Source of the DNA: Mycobacteriales bacterium
GTDB taxonomy: Bacteria > Actinomycetota > Actinomycetes > BP-191
Reading direction: 5' to 3'
Assembly (NCBI GenBank): GCA_035714365.1
Contig: DASTMB010000072.1
Location: 19,910 to 83,909 of the forward strand
Length of the DNA stretch: 64,000 nucleotides
Part shown: positions 31,449 through 40,194 of the stretch, one piece after another
Layout: each line of letters starts with the position of its first letter
Numbering within the stretch: the first letter of the stretch is position 1
Program-made: the position numbers and the translations under genes
Notes under the pieces: generated by a model
The model's input: the letters and a program-made list of their open reading frames with translations, nothing else
What the model was told of the DNA's origin: nothing
The model's database searches: none

Positions 31449-32354
31449 CTAGGAGACGCCGACCTTCGCCAGCCGCTCGGTCAGCTCGACCGCGGCGAAC
31501 GCGCCGGAGATCCGGTCGCTCACGATCCCGCGCGCGTCCATGACGTAGAGCCACGGCTCGCTGTCGAACTTGAACGCGTCCAGCGCCGGCGCCAGCTTGC
31601 CGTTGGTGGGGTTGGTGGCGCCGCGGTACGCCTCGACGTGGAGGAAGTTCGCGCGCCCGGCGAAGCGTTGCGCCACGTCCCGCACGATGTCGACGTCCGG
31701 GCCGCAGAGCTCGGTCTGGCAGAACGCCGGCGCCGCGAACACCACCACCGTCGGCTTCCCCGACCGCAACGCCGCGTCGAGCGACACGGTGTGCAGGCCG
31801 CAGGCGGGGCGGCGCGAGCAGAGCGGCGTGGCGCCCATCGGGTCGGCGGTCGTGGGCGTGCGGATCGCGGGGGGGCGCTGCCCCGGCACCGGCGACTTCG
31901 AGGTCGCGCCGACGGTGACCTTGGTGCCGCCCTTCATCGCGCCCTTGGCGGTCTCGGCGACGATCGCGACGAGGTACTCGCCGGTCGCCGGGAACGGCAC
32001 GCTGGCCACGTAGAGCCCGCGGCCGCCGAGCCCGGAGTCGACCAGCTCGACGGCCTGGACGGTCGCGGTGGCGGGGCGCTCGGGGTCCTGCCCGACGTAG
32101 ACGGTGGCCTTGGCGCCGCCGACCGGGCCGTCGGGGCCGACCAGGCCGAACGCGTACCGCGAGGTGCCGCGCAGCAGCTCGGCCTCGGCGTCGCCGATCT
32201 CCAGGCCGGGGGCGGCGTTGCCGCCGACGTCCTGGAGCGCGACCGGGCCGGCCGGTGTCGACGGCGTCGCGCGCGGCTTCTTGTCGCCGTTGCACGCGGC
32301 GAGGAGGGGGAGGGCGAGCGCGGCCTTGAGCAGGTCTCGGCGGTGCGGGGTCAC
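31449..32354 (-). CDS. Thioredoxin-fold lipoprotein
   Basis: A 301-residue lipoprotein. The signal starts with a twin-arginine-like RRDLLKAALAL and ends in the lipobox LLAAC (Cys21). Residues about 35-165 are beta-rich with the repeated VGG/VGP pattern. The C-terminal thioredoxin-like domain (about 180-300) has VVVFAAPAFCQTELCGPDVD with a CX4C pair in place of the usual CXXC, an extra CSRRPACG pair before it, and LYVMDARGIVSDRISG. It may act in extracytoplasmic thiol or metal handling. The CX4C spacing makes a classic disulphide oxidoreductase role uncertain. It is transcribed towards thiE, with the palindromic repeat between them. Confidence 0.85.
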   Translation of the reverse strand: MTPHRRDLLKAALALPLLAACNGDKKPRATPSTPAGPVALQDVGGNAAPGLEIGDAEAELLRGTSRYAFGLVGPDGPVGGAKATVYVGQDPERPATATVQAVELVDSGLGGRGLYVASVPFPATGEYLVAIVAETAKGAMKGGTKVTVGATSKSPVPGQRPPAIRTPTTADPMGATPLCSRRPACGLHTVSLDAALRSGKPTVVVFAAPAFCQTELCGPDVDIVRDVAQRFAGRANFLHVEAYRGATNPTNGKLAPALDAFKFDSEPWLYVMDARGIVSDRISGAFAAVELTERLAKVGVS

Positions 32355-32403
32355 GACCAGCGAGTCTACGGCCGCGCCGCGCGGGCGGCCGTGCGGCGGG
32401 CGG

Positions 32404-32601
32404 CTACGAGAAGACGTGCGCGATGCCGAACACCACGACGGCGAGCATGCAGAGCACCAGGACGGCCATCGCGACGATCGTCACCACCATCGGCGTCCGG
32501 TTGCCGGACACCGGCCCGGAGTTGGCGTCGTTCGCGTGCTCGGACCGGACCATCCCGGTCGACGACTCCCCGGGGGGAGTCTCCGTGGGCTGCTGCGTCA
32601 T
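32404..32601 (-). CDS. Small single-span membrane protein
   Basis: A 65-residue protein: a polar N-terminal half (Thr/Ser/Gln/Pro-rich) and one membrane helix at about 38-62 (MVVTIVAMAVLVLCMLAVVV) with a short FGIAHVFS end. The AGGAGG ribosome site 8 nt before the ATG supports it as a gene. It lies 49 nt before the lipoprotein gene start on the same strand and may form an operon with it. It is divergent from the secreted propeller gene. Function is unknown. Confidence 0.75.
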   Translation of the reverse strand: MTQQPTETPPGESSTGMVRSEHANDANSGPVSGNRTPMVVTIVAMAVLVLCMLAVVVFGIAHVFS

Positions 32602-32703
32602 CTGGCGTCCTCCTTCGTCGCCGGAGGGGTACCCGCGCTGGGGCGGCGCACTCTCCCGATCACCGAGCAGGAGCGGCGGCGCGCCGGGGCGAAGGGGTGG
32701 GGC

Positions 32704-34287
32704 ATGCCCCGCATCGCGTTCCCGCTCGTCGCCCTCGCCGCCGCCGTCCCGCTCGTCGCCGGCCTGCACGCCACGCAGGCCACGTCCGCGCCGCCGGACG
32801 GCCTGCCGGCGTTCCGCTCGTACGAGGCGCCGGAGGGGGTCGCGGACACCTCCGGCGAGCCGACCCTCGGGGTCAACCTCAAGACCGGCAACGTGATGTT
32901 CATCTCGGGGCTGAAGACGTACCGGGTCAACGAGTTCGACAAGACCGGCCCGGGCACGTCGACGTGGACCGACGTGTCGTACCCGCTGACCAGCGTCTAC
33001 ACGGCCGACCCGATCCTCGAGCTGGACACCGCGACCGGGCGGACGTTCGTCAACCAGCTCATGTACAGCAACCCGGGCTCGGTGATGGCCTACACCGACG
33101 ACGACGGTGCGACCTGGACGCCCGTGCCCTACGGCTCCGGCGTCGGCGCCAACGTCGACCACCAGACGGTGGGCGTCGGGAAGTTCGTGCCGGGCAGCCC
33201 GTTCGTGCCGGCCGGGTCGTACCCGAACGCCGTCTACTACTGCACCAACGACGGCGTCGCGTCGGACTGCGCGACCAGCCTCGACGGCGGCAACACGTTC
33301 AGCCCGGCGCACCCGGCCTACACCGACCAGGACTGCGCGGCGTTGCACGGTCACCTCAAGAGCGGCCCGGACGGCACGATCTACCTGCCGCCGGACGGCT
33401 GCTCCGGCGGCGACGGCGGCACCAGCCCGGCGGGCGTCGCGGTGAGCGAGGACGGCAGCCTCACCTGGGAGGTCCGGCGGGTGCCGGGCAGCGACAGCGG
33501 CGACGCGGGCCACCCGTCGCTCGGCGTCGCGACCGACGGCACCGTCTACCTCGCGTACGGCTCCACCAGCGACGACGGCGACTACGGCCCGGTGCGGGTG
33601 GCGAAGTCGACCGACAAGGGGAAGACCTGGACGGCGCCGGTGGCGCTCGGTACCGACCTCGGCGTGCGCGCGTCGAGCTTCCCGATCGCGGTCGCCGGCG
33701 ACCCGGACCGCGCGGCGGTCGGCTTCCTCGGCACCACGGCGGAGGGCGACCCGCGCAACGAGGCGTCGTTCACCGGCCGCTGGGACCTCTACATCTCCAC
33801 GACCTACGACGGCGGCCAGACCTGGCACACCGTGAACGTCACGCCGGACAGCCCGGTGCAGGTCGGCTCGATCTGCACGAGCGGCCTCACCTGCGGCAAC
33901 GACCGCAACCTGCTCGACTTCAACGACATGGTGCTCGACGAGCGCGGCAACGTCGTCGCCGGCCTCGCCGACGGCTGCGTCAAGGCCACCTGCACCTCCG
34001 CGGACCGCGAGGAGCACGGCCTGATCGTGCGCCAGGTGTCCGGCACCGGGCTGCTCAAGGCGTTCGACCAGCCGGTCGTGGTGGCGCAGCCGTCCACGTC
34101 GGCGTCCCCGTCGGCCGGGCCGTCCGCGACGCCGTCGGCCGCGCCGACCTACGCGGCGCCGGTCCCGCACGCGCCGGTCACCATGCCGTCGACCGGCCTC
34201 GACCCGGCGCTGCCGCTCGCGGCGGCCGGGGCGGCCACGGTGGCGCTCGTGGCGGGCCGGCGGCGCCGCCGCGCCAGGGCGGCGTAG
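32704..34287 (+). CDS. Secreted Asp-box propeller with MPSTG cell-wall-sorting-like tail
   Basis: A 527-residue exported protein. A signal peptide (1-27) is followed by a sialidase-type propeller (about 45-455) with at least five Asp-box repeats such as YTDDDGATW, SLDGGNTF, SEDGSLTW, STDKGKTW and TYDGGQTW. A Ser/Pro/Ala stalk follows, then MPSTG (about 494), a hydrophobic segment and RRRRR. This tail has the layout of a sortase LPXTG signal with Met for Leu. The catalytic arginine triad and Tyr of true sialidases cannot be confirmed, so a non-enzymatic or other hydrolytic role is possible. The next gene is a paralogue without the anchor. Confidence 0.85.
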   Translation: MPRIAFPLVALAAAVPLVAGLHATQATSAPPDGLPAFRSYEAPEGVADTSGEPTLGVNLKTGNVMFISGLKTYRVNEFDKTGPGTSTWTDVSYPLTSVYTADPILELDTATGRTFVNQLMYSNPGSVMAYTDDDGATWTPVPYGSGVGANVDHQTVGVGKFVPGSPFVPAGSYPNAVYYCTNDGVASDCATSLDGGNTFSPAHPAYTDQDCAALHGHLKSGPDGTIYLPPDGCSGGDGGTSPAGVAVSEDGSLTWEVRRVPGSDSGDAGHPSLGVATDGTVYLAYGSTSDDGDYGPVRVAKSTDKGKTWTAPVALGTDLGVRASSFPIAVAGDPDRAAVGFLGTTAEGDPRNEASFTGRWDLYISTTYDGGQTWHTVNVTPDSPVQVGSICTSGLTCGNDRNLLDFNDMVLDERGNVVAGLADGCVKATCTSADREEHGLIVRQVSGTGLLKAFDQPVVVAQPSTSASPSAGPSATPSAAPTYAAPVPHAPVTMPSTGLDPALPLAAAGAATVALVAGRRRRRARAA

Positions 34288-34365
34288 CCGCGCCGCCGGG
34301 AGGAGTCGCGCGGGGCGCGGCGAAGAAGCCGCGTACCCCGTCCCCGCGGAGAGGATGCCCCCCTC

Positions 34366-35730
34366 GTGCGCCGTGCCCTGATCGCCCTCGCCACCTGCGG
34401 GCTCGCCGCCGTCGCGGCCGTCGCCCCGGCCTCGGCCGGCAGGACGCCGCCGCCGCCGAGCTACCGGCTCTACCCCGCGCCGTCGAACCTCGGCAACGAC
34501 GCCGGCGAGCCCACGCTCGGTGTCGACCCGCAGAGCGGGCAGGTGATGTTCCAGGCGCTGTACGAGACGTTGAACGTCTCGGGCTTCGACCGGCGCTTCC
34601 CGGGCGACGCGACGTGGCGCGACACCGCCCCGGCGATCACCTCGATCGACTCGCTGGACCCGTTGCTGAAGATGGACCCGGTGACCGGGCGGACGTTCGT
34701 GTCGCAGCTCGCCGGCGCGTGCAGCCTGATGGCCTACACCGACGACCGCGGCGAGTCGTGGACCAACGTGCCGCTCGGCTGCGGCGCCGGCGCGATGCTC
34801 GACCACCAGAGCATCGGCATCGGGCCGTACGTGAAGGGCGGCCCGCTCGCCAACGTCCCGCACACGTACCCGAACGTCGTCTACTACTGCGCGCAGGACA
34901 TCGCGTCCGCGAAGTGCGCCGCGAGCGTCGACGGCGGCAACACGTTCCTCCCGGCGAACGTCGCGTACACGACCCAGCAGTGCCAGCTCGGCGCGCTGTT
35001 CGGCCACCTCAAGGCGGCGCCCGACGGCACCATCTACCTCCCGCCGCGGTACTGCCCCGACCTGCTCAACGGCACGTACCGCGTCGGCGTCGCCGTGTCC
35101 GAGGACAACGGCCTGACCTGGAACCTCCGCCTCGTCCCCGGCAGCAGCTACGGCGACGCCGGCCACGGCTCGGTCGGCGTCGCGGCCGACGGCACCGTGT
35201 ACCTCGCCTGGGGCAGCGGCAAGTTCCCGGCCGGCGGCCCGGTCAACGTCGCGATCAGCCGCGACAAGGGCCGCACCTGGACCAAGCCGATCGCGCTCGG
35301 CAAGGAGTTCAAGCTCGCGAACTCCCGCTTCCCGCTGTCCGTCGCCGGCGACGGCGACCGCGCCGTCGTCGCCTACCTCGGCACGCCGACGGCGGGCGAC
35401 GCGAGCGCCACGGCGTTCAAGGGCGTCTGGCACCTCTACGCGTCGCACACCTACGACGGCGGCAAGACGTGGAAGACCTACGACGTCACGCCGAAGAACC
35501 CCGTCCAGGTCGGCCCGGTCTGCACCGCCGGCACCACCTGCGGCAGCAGCCGCAACCTGCTCGACTTCAACGACATGGTCGTCGACAAGATGGGCCGCGT
35601 CTGGATCGGCTTCGCCGACGGCTGCACCCGCGCGACGTGCGACACGACCGTCCGCGAGGACCACGCGACGATCGCGCGGCTCGTCGGCGGCCGCGGCCTC
35701 TACAAGAAGTACGACGGCAAGCTCAAGTAG
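34366..35730 (+). CDS. Secreted Asp-box propeller, unanchored paralogue
   Basis: A 454-residue secreted protein, signal peptide 1-24. It is a clear paralogue of the preceding gene: shared blocks include GEPTLGV, the VVYYC region, SVDGGNTF, PDGTIYLPP, SRDKGRTW, TYDGGKTWKTYDVTPKNPVQ and RNLLDFNDMVVDKMG. Five Asp boxes and several conserved cysteines are present. It stops right after the propeller, so it should be free in the medium or non-covalently bound. It starts at GTG 34366, 78 nt after the first paralogue. Tandem duplication with loss or gain of the anchor is the simplest history. Enzymatic activity is unknown. Confidence 0.85.
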   Translation: MRRALIALATCGLAAVAAVAPASAGRTPPPPSYRLYPAPSNLGNDAGEPTLGVDPQSGQVMFQALYETLNVSGFDRRFPGDATWRDTAPAITSIDSLDPLLKMDPVTGRTFVSQLAGACSLMAYTDDRGESWTNVPLGCGAGAMLDHQSIGIGPYVKGGPLANVPHTYPNVVYYCAQDIASAKCAASVDGGNTFLPANVAYTTQQCQLGALFGHLKAAPDGTIYLPPRYCPDLLNGTYRVGVAVSEDNGLTWNLRLVPGSSYGDAGHGSVGVAADGTVYLAWGSGKFPAGGPVNVAISRDKGRTWTKPIALGKEFKLANSRFPLSVAGDGDRAVVAYLGTPTAGDASATAFKGVWHLYASHTYDGGKTWKTYDVTPKNPVQVGPVCTAGTTCGSSRNLLDFNDMVVDKMGRVWIGFADGCTRATCDTTVREDHATIARLVGGRGLYKKYDGKLK

Positions 35731-35748
35731 GGCTCGGCGCCCGCCGCG

Positions 35749-36813
35749 TCAGAGGACGCGGCGGGTCGCCGCGTCGGCGAGGCGCTCCAGCACCCGCCGC
35801 GCCTCGTCCGCGACCGGCGCGCCGCGCAGCGCCGCAACGGCCTCGGCGGAGCGTTCGGCGATGAGCCGCTCCACGTGGTCCAGCGCGCCCGTCTCCGCGA
35901 TGACCTCGCGCAGCCGCGCGACCCCGTCGTCGTCCAGGCGCGGGTCGCCGAGCAGCCGCCGCACGACCGCCGCCTGCGCGGGCGTGGCGCGTTGCGTCGC
36001 GGTCGCCACGAGCACCGTCCGCTTCCCCTCGCGCAGGTCGTCGCCCGCCGGCTTGCCCGTCTGCGCCGGGTCGCCGAACACCCCCAGCACGTCGTCGCGG
36101 AGCTGGAACGCTTCGCCCAGCGGCAGGCCGTACGCGCTGTAGGCGTCCAGCGTCTCCCGCCGCGCCCCGGCCAGCACGCCGCCGAGGTGGAGGGGGCGTT
36201 CGATCGTGTACTTCGCGCTCTTGTACCGCGCCACCCGCAGCGCGCGACGCTCGTCGCCGCCGCCGAGCACCTGCTCCAGCACGTCGAGGTACTGGCCGGC
36301 CATCAGCTCGTTGCGCATCGCGTCGTACGTCGGCGCCGCCCGCAGCAGCGCCTCGCCCGGCAGGCCCGACGTGTTGAAGAGCTGGTCGGCCCAGACCAGG
36401 CAGAGGTCGCCGAGCAGGATCGCCGCGCTGCGCCCGAACGCCTCCGCGTCGCCGAGCCACTGCTCGCCGCGGTGCAGCGTCGCGAACCGCCGGTGCATCG
36501 CCGGCCGGCCGCGCCGCACGTCCGAGCCGTCCATCACGTCGTCGTGGATGAGCGCGCAGGCGTGCAGCAGCTCCAGGCAGGCCGCCGCGGTCACGACGTC
36601 GTCGGTGTCCGCGCCGCCCGCGCCGCGCCAGCCCCAGTAGCAGAACGCCGGCCGCAGCCGCTTCCCGCCGTCGAGCAGGAACTCCGCCACCGCGTCCGCC
36701 ACCGGACCGAGGTCCTCGGAGATCGCGTCGAGCGTCGCCGCCTGCCGCGCCAGGAACGCCTCCAGCGCCTTGCGGACGCGGTCGCGCAGGTCGGCGGCGT
36801 CGAGCGGGTTCAC
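35749..36813 (-). CDS. Polyprenyl (geranylgeranyl-type) diphosphate synthase
   Basis: A 354-residue all-helical prenyltransferase that condenses isopentenyl diphosphate with allylic diphosphates. The first Asp-rich motif is DDVMD (91-95) followed by RRGRPAMHRRF; the second is QLRDDVLGVFGD with the lysine in TGKPAGDDLREGKRT. GGKRLRP near residue 49 binds the diphosphate. The two residues before DDVMD are small or bulky (Leu-Ile-His), so product length is unclear; quinone side chains, carotenoids or wall lipid carriers are all possible. GTG 36813 fits the family start. It faces the propeller gene with 18 nt between stops. Confidence 0.93.
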   Translation of the reverse strand: MNPLDAADLRDRVRKALEAFLARQAATLDAISEDLGPVADAVAEFLLDGGKRLRPAFCYWGWRGAGGADTDDVVTAAACLELLHACALIHDDVMDGSDVRRGRPAMHRRFATLHRGEQWLGDAEAFGRSAAILLGDLCLVWADQLFNTSGLPGEALLRAAPTYDAMRNELMAGQYLDVLEQVLGGGDERRALRVARYKSAKYTIERPLHLGGVLAGARRETLDAYSAYGLPLGEAFQLRDDVLGVFGDPAQTGKPAGDDLREGKRTVLVATATQRATPAQAAVVRRLLGDPRLDDDGVARLREVIAETGALDHVERLIAERSAEAVAALRGAPVADEARRVLERLADAATRRVL

Positions 36814-36914
36814 GCGTCGAGTATCGCCGCTCGCGCGACTAAGTACGTGGACGGATGGCCCGCGGCGCGCGCGGCGCGACGCTCGGGTGGCACCGACCAC
36901 CGGAGGAGACCCCG

Positions 36915-38351
36915 ATGCGCACCACGCTCGACCGCCCCCGCGCCGCCTCGCCCGCGGCGCCCCCTGCCTCCCGGCGCGTGTCGCCGTCCGCCCGGGGGGC
37001 CGCTCGCGGGGGTGCCGCGCCCGCTCGCGGCGCCGCTGCGCTCGCCGCCGCGACGCCCGCCTCGCGCGACCGCTACGTCGACTTCCTCAGGGCGTTCAGC
37101 ATCGCCGTCGTCGTCCTGGGCCACTGGCTGATGGCGACGGTCGTGTGGACGCCCACCGGCGTCCGGACCGGCAACGCGCTCACCGTCGTCCGCTGGCTCC
37201 AGCCGCTCACCTGGCTGCTCCAGGTGATGCCGGTGTTCTTCTTCGTCGGCGGCTTCGCGCACCTCGTCACCCACGACGCCAACCGGCGCCGCGGCGGCCG
37301 GTACGCGCAGTTCGTCCACGGCCGCACCGCCCGCCTGCTCCGCCCGGTCACCGTGCTGCTCGCGGTGTGGGTGCCGTTGACGCTGCTGCTCGACGCGTCG
37401 CCGCTGCCGCCGCACGTCGTCCGCCCGGTGACCCGGCTCGTCGTGCAGCTCCTGTGGTTCCTCGGCGTGTACGTGCTCGTCGTCGCGCTCGCCCCCGCCA
37501 CGCTCGCCGCGCACCGCCGCTGGGGGCTGCGCGTCCTCGCCGTGCTGGCGGTGGCGGCCGCCGGGATCGACCTGCTGGCGTTCGGCGCCGGGCTGCGCGC
37601 CGCCGGGTGGGTCAACGTGCTGCCCGTGTGGCTGTTCGCGCACCAGCTCGGCTACTTCTACGCCGACGGCTCGTTCGCGCGCTGGGGCCGCCGCGGCGCT
37701 CTTCTCCTCGCCGCCGGCGGGCTGGCGGGGCTGGTCGGGCTGACGGCGTTCGGGCCGTACCCGACGAGCATGGTCGGGATGCCCGGCGAACGGATCTCGA
37801 ACATGTCGCCGCCCACCCTCTGCATCGTCGCCCTGACCTGCTGGCTCGTCGGCCTCGTCATGCTCGCCCGGCCCGCCGTCACCCGCTGGCTCGCCCGCCC
37901 GCGCGTCTGGACCGCCGTCGTCGCCCTCAACGGCGTGATCATGACCGTCTTCCTCTGGCACCTGCCGGCGCTGCTCGCCGCCGTCCTCCTCCTGCTGCCG
38001 TTCGGGCTGTTCCCGCAGGCCGCCGTCGGCTCGCTCGCCTGGTGGGCGCTGCGGCCGGTCTGGCTGGCCGTGGTGGCGGCGTTCCTCGCGGTGCTCGTCG
38101 CGGTCTTCGGCCGGCTCGAACGCCCGCGGCCGGTCGCCTACGCCCCCGTCGCCGGTCGCACCCCCGTCTGGCGGCAGGCCGCGGCGGTCGCCGGCGTCGC
38201 GCTCGTCGCGCTCGGCATCCTCGGCCTCGCCGTCGCCGGCCTCTCCGAGCCCGCCACCCGCTCCGCGCGGATGGTCGTCGTCGCGATCACGCCGCTGTCG
38301 GCGCTGGCCTACCTCGGCACGGGCGCCGCGCTGCTGCGGCGCACCGTGTGA
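36915..38351 (+). CDS. Acyltransferase-3 family integral membrane protein
   Basis: A 478-residue membrane protein with an unusually long Ala/Pro/Arg-rich cytosolic N-terminus (1-68) and then about ten membrane helices. The Acyltransferase_3 signature begins with RDRYVDFLRAFSIAVVVLGHWL, with the His in helix 1, followed by VMPVFFFVGGFAH. Members O-acylate cell-surface sugars, peptidoglycan or antibiotics. No periplasmic SGNH domain is attached. ATG 36915 has GGAGGAG just before it. It is divergent from the prenyl synthase and is followed by the LexA-box region, so it is probably a single-gene unit. Confidence 0.88.
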   Translation: MRTTLDRPRAASPAAPPASRRVSPSARGAARGGAAPARGAAALAAATPASRDRYVDFLRAFSIAVVVLGHWLMATVVWTPTGVRTGNALTVVRWLQPLTWLLQVMPVFFFVGGFAHLVTHDANRRRGGRYAQFVHGRTARLLRPVTVLLAVWVPLTLLLDASPLPPHVVRPVTRLVVQLLWFLGVYVLVVALAPATLAAHRRWGLRVLAVLAVAAAGIDLLAFGAGLRAAGWVNVLPVWLFAHQLGYFYADGSFARWGRRGALLLAAGGLAGLVGLTAFGPYPTSMVGMPGERISNMSPPTLCIVALTCWLVGLVMLARPAVTRWLARPRVWTAVVALNGVIMTVFLWHLPALLAAVLLLLPFGLFPQAAVGSLAWWALRPVWLAVVAAFLAVLVAVFGRLERPRPVAYAPVAGRTPVWRQAAAVAGVALVALGILGLAVAGLSEPATRSARMVVVAITPLSALAYLGTGAALLRRTV

Positions 38352-38396
38352 GCCGGTACTTGCGTCCCGCGCGCGGCCGCGTTACCTTGGACTCGT

Positions 38397-38412
38397 TCGA
38401 ACACGTGTTCGA
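38397..38412 (+). promoter_or_regulatory. LexA (SOS) box
   Basis: TCGAACACGTGTTCGA is a perfect palindrome, extended to 20 bp at 38395-38414, and fits the actinobacterial LexA consensus TCGAAC-N4-GTTCGA. It lies 45 nt after the acyltransferase stop and 216 nt before the HEPN gene, which heads the unit ending in DNA polymerase IV. Confidence 0.88.
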
Positions 38413-38510
38413 ACACACCGGCCGGCGGCTCGCGGACGCCGGCCACCGTGGCGGAAGCCCCCGGCCGCCCGGTGCGGAGCCTCGACCCTCGGCGCCGGGC
38501 GCCCGGGCCG

Positions 38511-38550
38511 CCGGTCCGGCAGGGCGTGGGGAAGCGCTCCGCCGGACCGG
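38511..38550 (+). ncRNA. Structured leader hairpin in the SOS unit
   Basis: CCGGTCCGGC (38511-38520) and GCCGGACCGG (38541-38550) form a perfect 10-bp stem with a 20-nt loop inside the roughly 200-nt leader between the LexA box and the HEPN gene. Whether it regulates or is chance in GC-rich sequence is unknown. Confidence 0.35.
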
Positions 38551-38627
38551 TGCCGCCACCACCCGCCGCCTTCCCCCGGCGGGGACGACCGCCACCCGGC
38601 GGCCGCCGCCGCGGAGGAAGGAGCGCC

Positions 38628-39314
38628 GTGACCACCGTGCCCGCCCGCACCGCGCCGTCCGTGCCGTGCGCGCCCCGGCCGGCCCCGCGCCGTTCGCCGG
38701 TCCGCGCCGCCGAGCCGGCCGCCCCCGCGGCCGCCGCGGCCGCCGCCCCGGCCGCGGTCCCCGCCGCGCCCGCTCCGCACCCCGCCTCCGCTCCGCACCC
38801 CGCCGCGCCCGCCGCGCCGGTCCAGGCCGGGCCGGCCGCGCCCACCGAGGCCGCCCCGCGCGCCGCGGCGCCGATCCCGCTGCCCGCGCCGCCCCCGGTC
38901 GCGCTGCCCCGGCTGCGCACGCCACCCGAGGACCTGCTCGCCCTGGCCCGCGCCGGGCTGGCCGAGGCCGCCGCCGCGCCCACCCCCGCCGAGCGGTACG
39001 CCGCCGCCCACCTCAGCGCCCTGCGCGCCGCCGCCGCCGTCATCGGCGCGCGCGCCCGGCCGGAGCCGGTCCCGCCGCGCCGCGGCCGCCCGCTCAGCGC
39101 TTGGGTGCTGCTCGCGGCCGTGGCGCCCGAGCTGGGGGAGTGGGCCGCGTTCTTCGCCGCCGGCGCCCGCAAGCGCGCCGCCGCCGAGACCGGCCTGCCC
39201 AACGCCGTCACCACCCGCGAGGCCGACGACCTCGTGCGCGACGCGGAGACGTTCCTCTCCGTCGTGGAGACCAAGCTGGGCGCGCAGCCCCAGCTCTACC
39301 GAGGCGTCGGGTGA
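38628..39314 (+). CDS. SAV_6107-type HEPN protein
   Basis: A 228-residue protein. Residues 1-90 are a low-complexity Ala/Pro stretch. Residues about 95-225 are the SAV_6107-type HEPN helical domain (LALARAGLAEAAAAP, AERYAAAHLSALRAAAAVIG, LLAAVAPELGEWAAFFAAGA, EADDLVRDAETFLSVVE). HEPN domains are often RNases or nucleotidyltransferase partners, but the RX4-6H catalytic motif is not evident here. The start is fixed by the strong GGAGGAAGGAG site before GTG 38628. It is the first gene after a perfect LexA box and, as in Streptomyces, lies upstream of dinB, which suggests an SOS-linked role. Confidence 0.87.
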   Translation: MTTVPARTAPSVPCAPRPAPRRSPVRAAEPAAPAAAAAAAPAAVPAAPAPHPASAPHPAAPAAPVQAGPAAPTEAAPRAAAPIPLPAPPPVALPRLRTPPEDLLALARAGLAEAAAAPTPAERYAAAHLSALRAAAAVIGARARPEPVPPRRGRPLSAWVLLAAVAPELGEWAAFFAAGARKRAAAETGLPNAVTTREADDLVRDAETFLSVVETKLGAQPQLYRGVG

Positions 39315-39435
39315 CCCGGTTCCTCCCGGCGCTGCTCGCGCTCCTCCTCGTCGCCGACGCACTACGCTTCCGGCGACGCGTCCGGGCACCCGCCCGCGCG
39401 CGGCAGCCCGTCCCACCCGCCGCCGGAGGACCGCC

Positions 39436-40188
39436 GTGGCCGCGCCGCGCCCCTACCTCACCCACTGGGGCCGGGTCCGCACCGCCGTCGTCTGGGACGC
39501 GCTCACCGCGGCCCTGCCCGACCTCGGCCCGGCGCCGCTGTCGATCGTCGACGCCGGCGGCGGTACGGGCGGTTTCGCGGTGCCACTCGCCGCGCTCGGG
39601 CACCAGGTCACCGTGGTCGACCCCTCCCCGGACTCCCTCGCCGGGCTCGAACGCCGCGCCGCCGACGAGGGCGTGCCCGTCACCGCCGTCCAGGGCGAGC
39701 TCACCGACGTCCCCGGCGTCGTCGGCCCGGGGGGAGCCGACGTCGTCCTCTGCCACAGCGTCCTCGAGCTCGCCGACGACCCGGCGCGCGGCGTCGCGGC
39801 CGTGGCGGACGCGCTGCGCCCGGGCGGCCTCGCCAGCGTCGTCGCCGCCAACCGCACCGCCGCCGTCGTCTCGCGCGCCCTCGCCGGCCGGTTCGAGGAG
39901 GCGGCCGCCGCCCTGGACGACCCGGCCGGGCGGTGGGGCGACGGCGACGCCACCCGCCGCCGCTTCGGCCGCGACGAGCTCGTCGCGCTCCTCACCGCCG
40001 CCGGGCTCGACGTCGCCGAGGTGCACGGCGTCCGCGTCTTCACCGACCTCGTCCCCGGCGGCCTGCTCGACACCGACGCCGCGGCGTTCGAGGCGCTCGT
40101 CCGGCTGGAGCTCGCGGCCGCCGCGCGCGACCCCTACCGCGACCTCGCCACCCAGCTCCACGTCCTCGCGCGCTCGCGCGCGGGCTGA
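39436..40188 (+). CDS. SAM-dependent methyltransferase
   Basis: A 250-residue class I methyltransferase. The SAM-binding motif is SIVDAGGGTGGFAVPLAALG (about 36-55), with VVDPS as the acidic loop and VLCHSVLELADDP as motif IV. The last third includes RFGRDELVALLTAAGLDVAEVHGVR, as in many actinobacterial small-molecule methyltransferases. GTG 39436 follows a CGGAGGA site. It ends 6 nt before the dinB start, in the same SOS-box-headed unit. The methyl acceptor is unknown. Confidence 0.9.
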   Translation: MAAPRPYLTHWGRVRTAVVWDALTAALPDLGPAPLSIVDAGGGTGGFAVPLAALGHQVTVVDPSPDSLAGLERRAADEGVPVTAVQGELTDVPGVVGPGGADVVLCHSVLELADDPARGVAAVADALRPGGLASVVAANRTAAVVSRALAGRFEEAAAALDDPAGRWGDGDATRRRFGRDELVALLTAAGLDVAEVHGVRVFTDLVPGGLLDTDAAAFEALVRLELAAAARDPYRDLATQLHVLARSRAG

Positions 40189-40194
40189 CCCGCC

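Noticed and set aside
39311..39435. A small ORF starting GTG 39311 with a hydrophobic MTRFLPALLALLLVADAL start, overlapping the HEPN stop
   Set aside because: The attractive start has no stop before running deep into the methyltransferase gene in the wrong frame. It may be a relic or chance.
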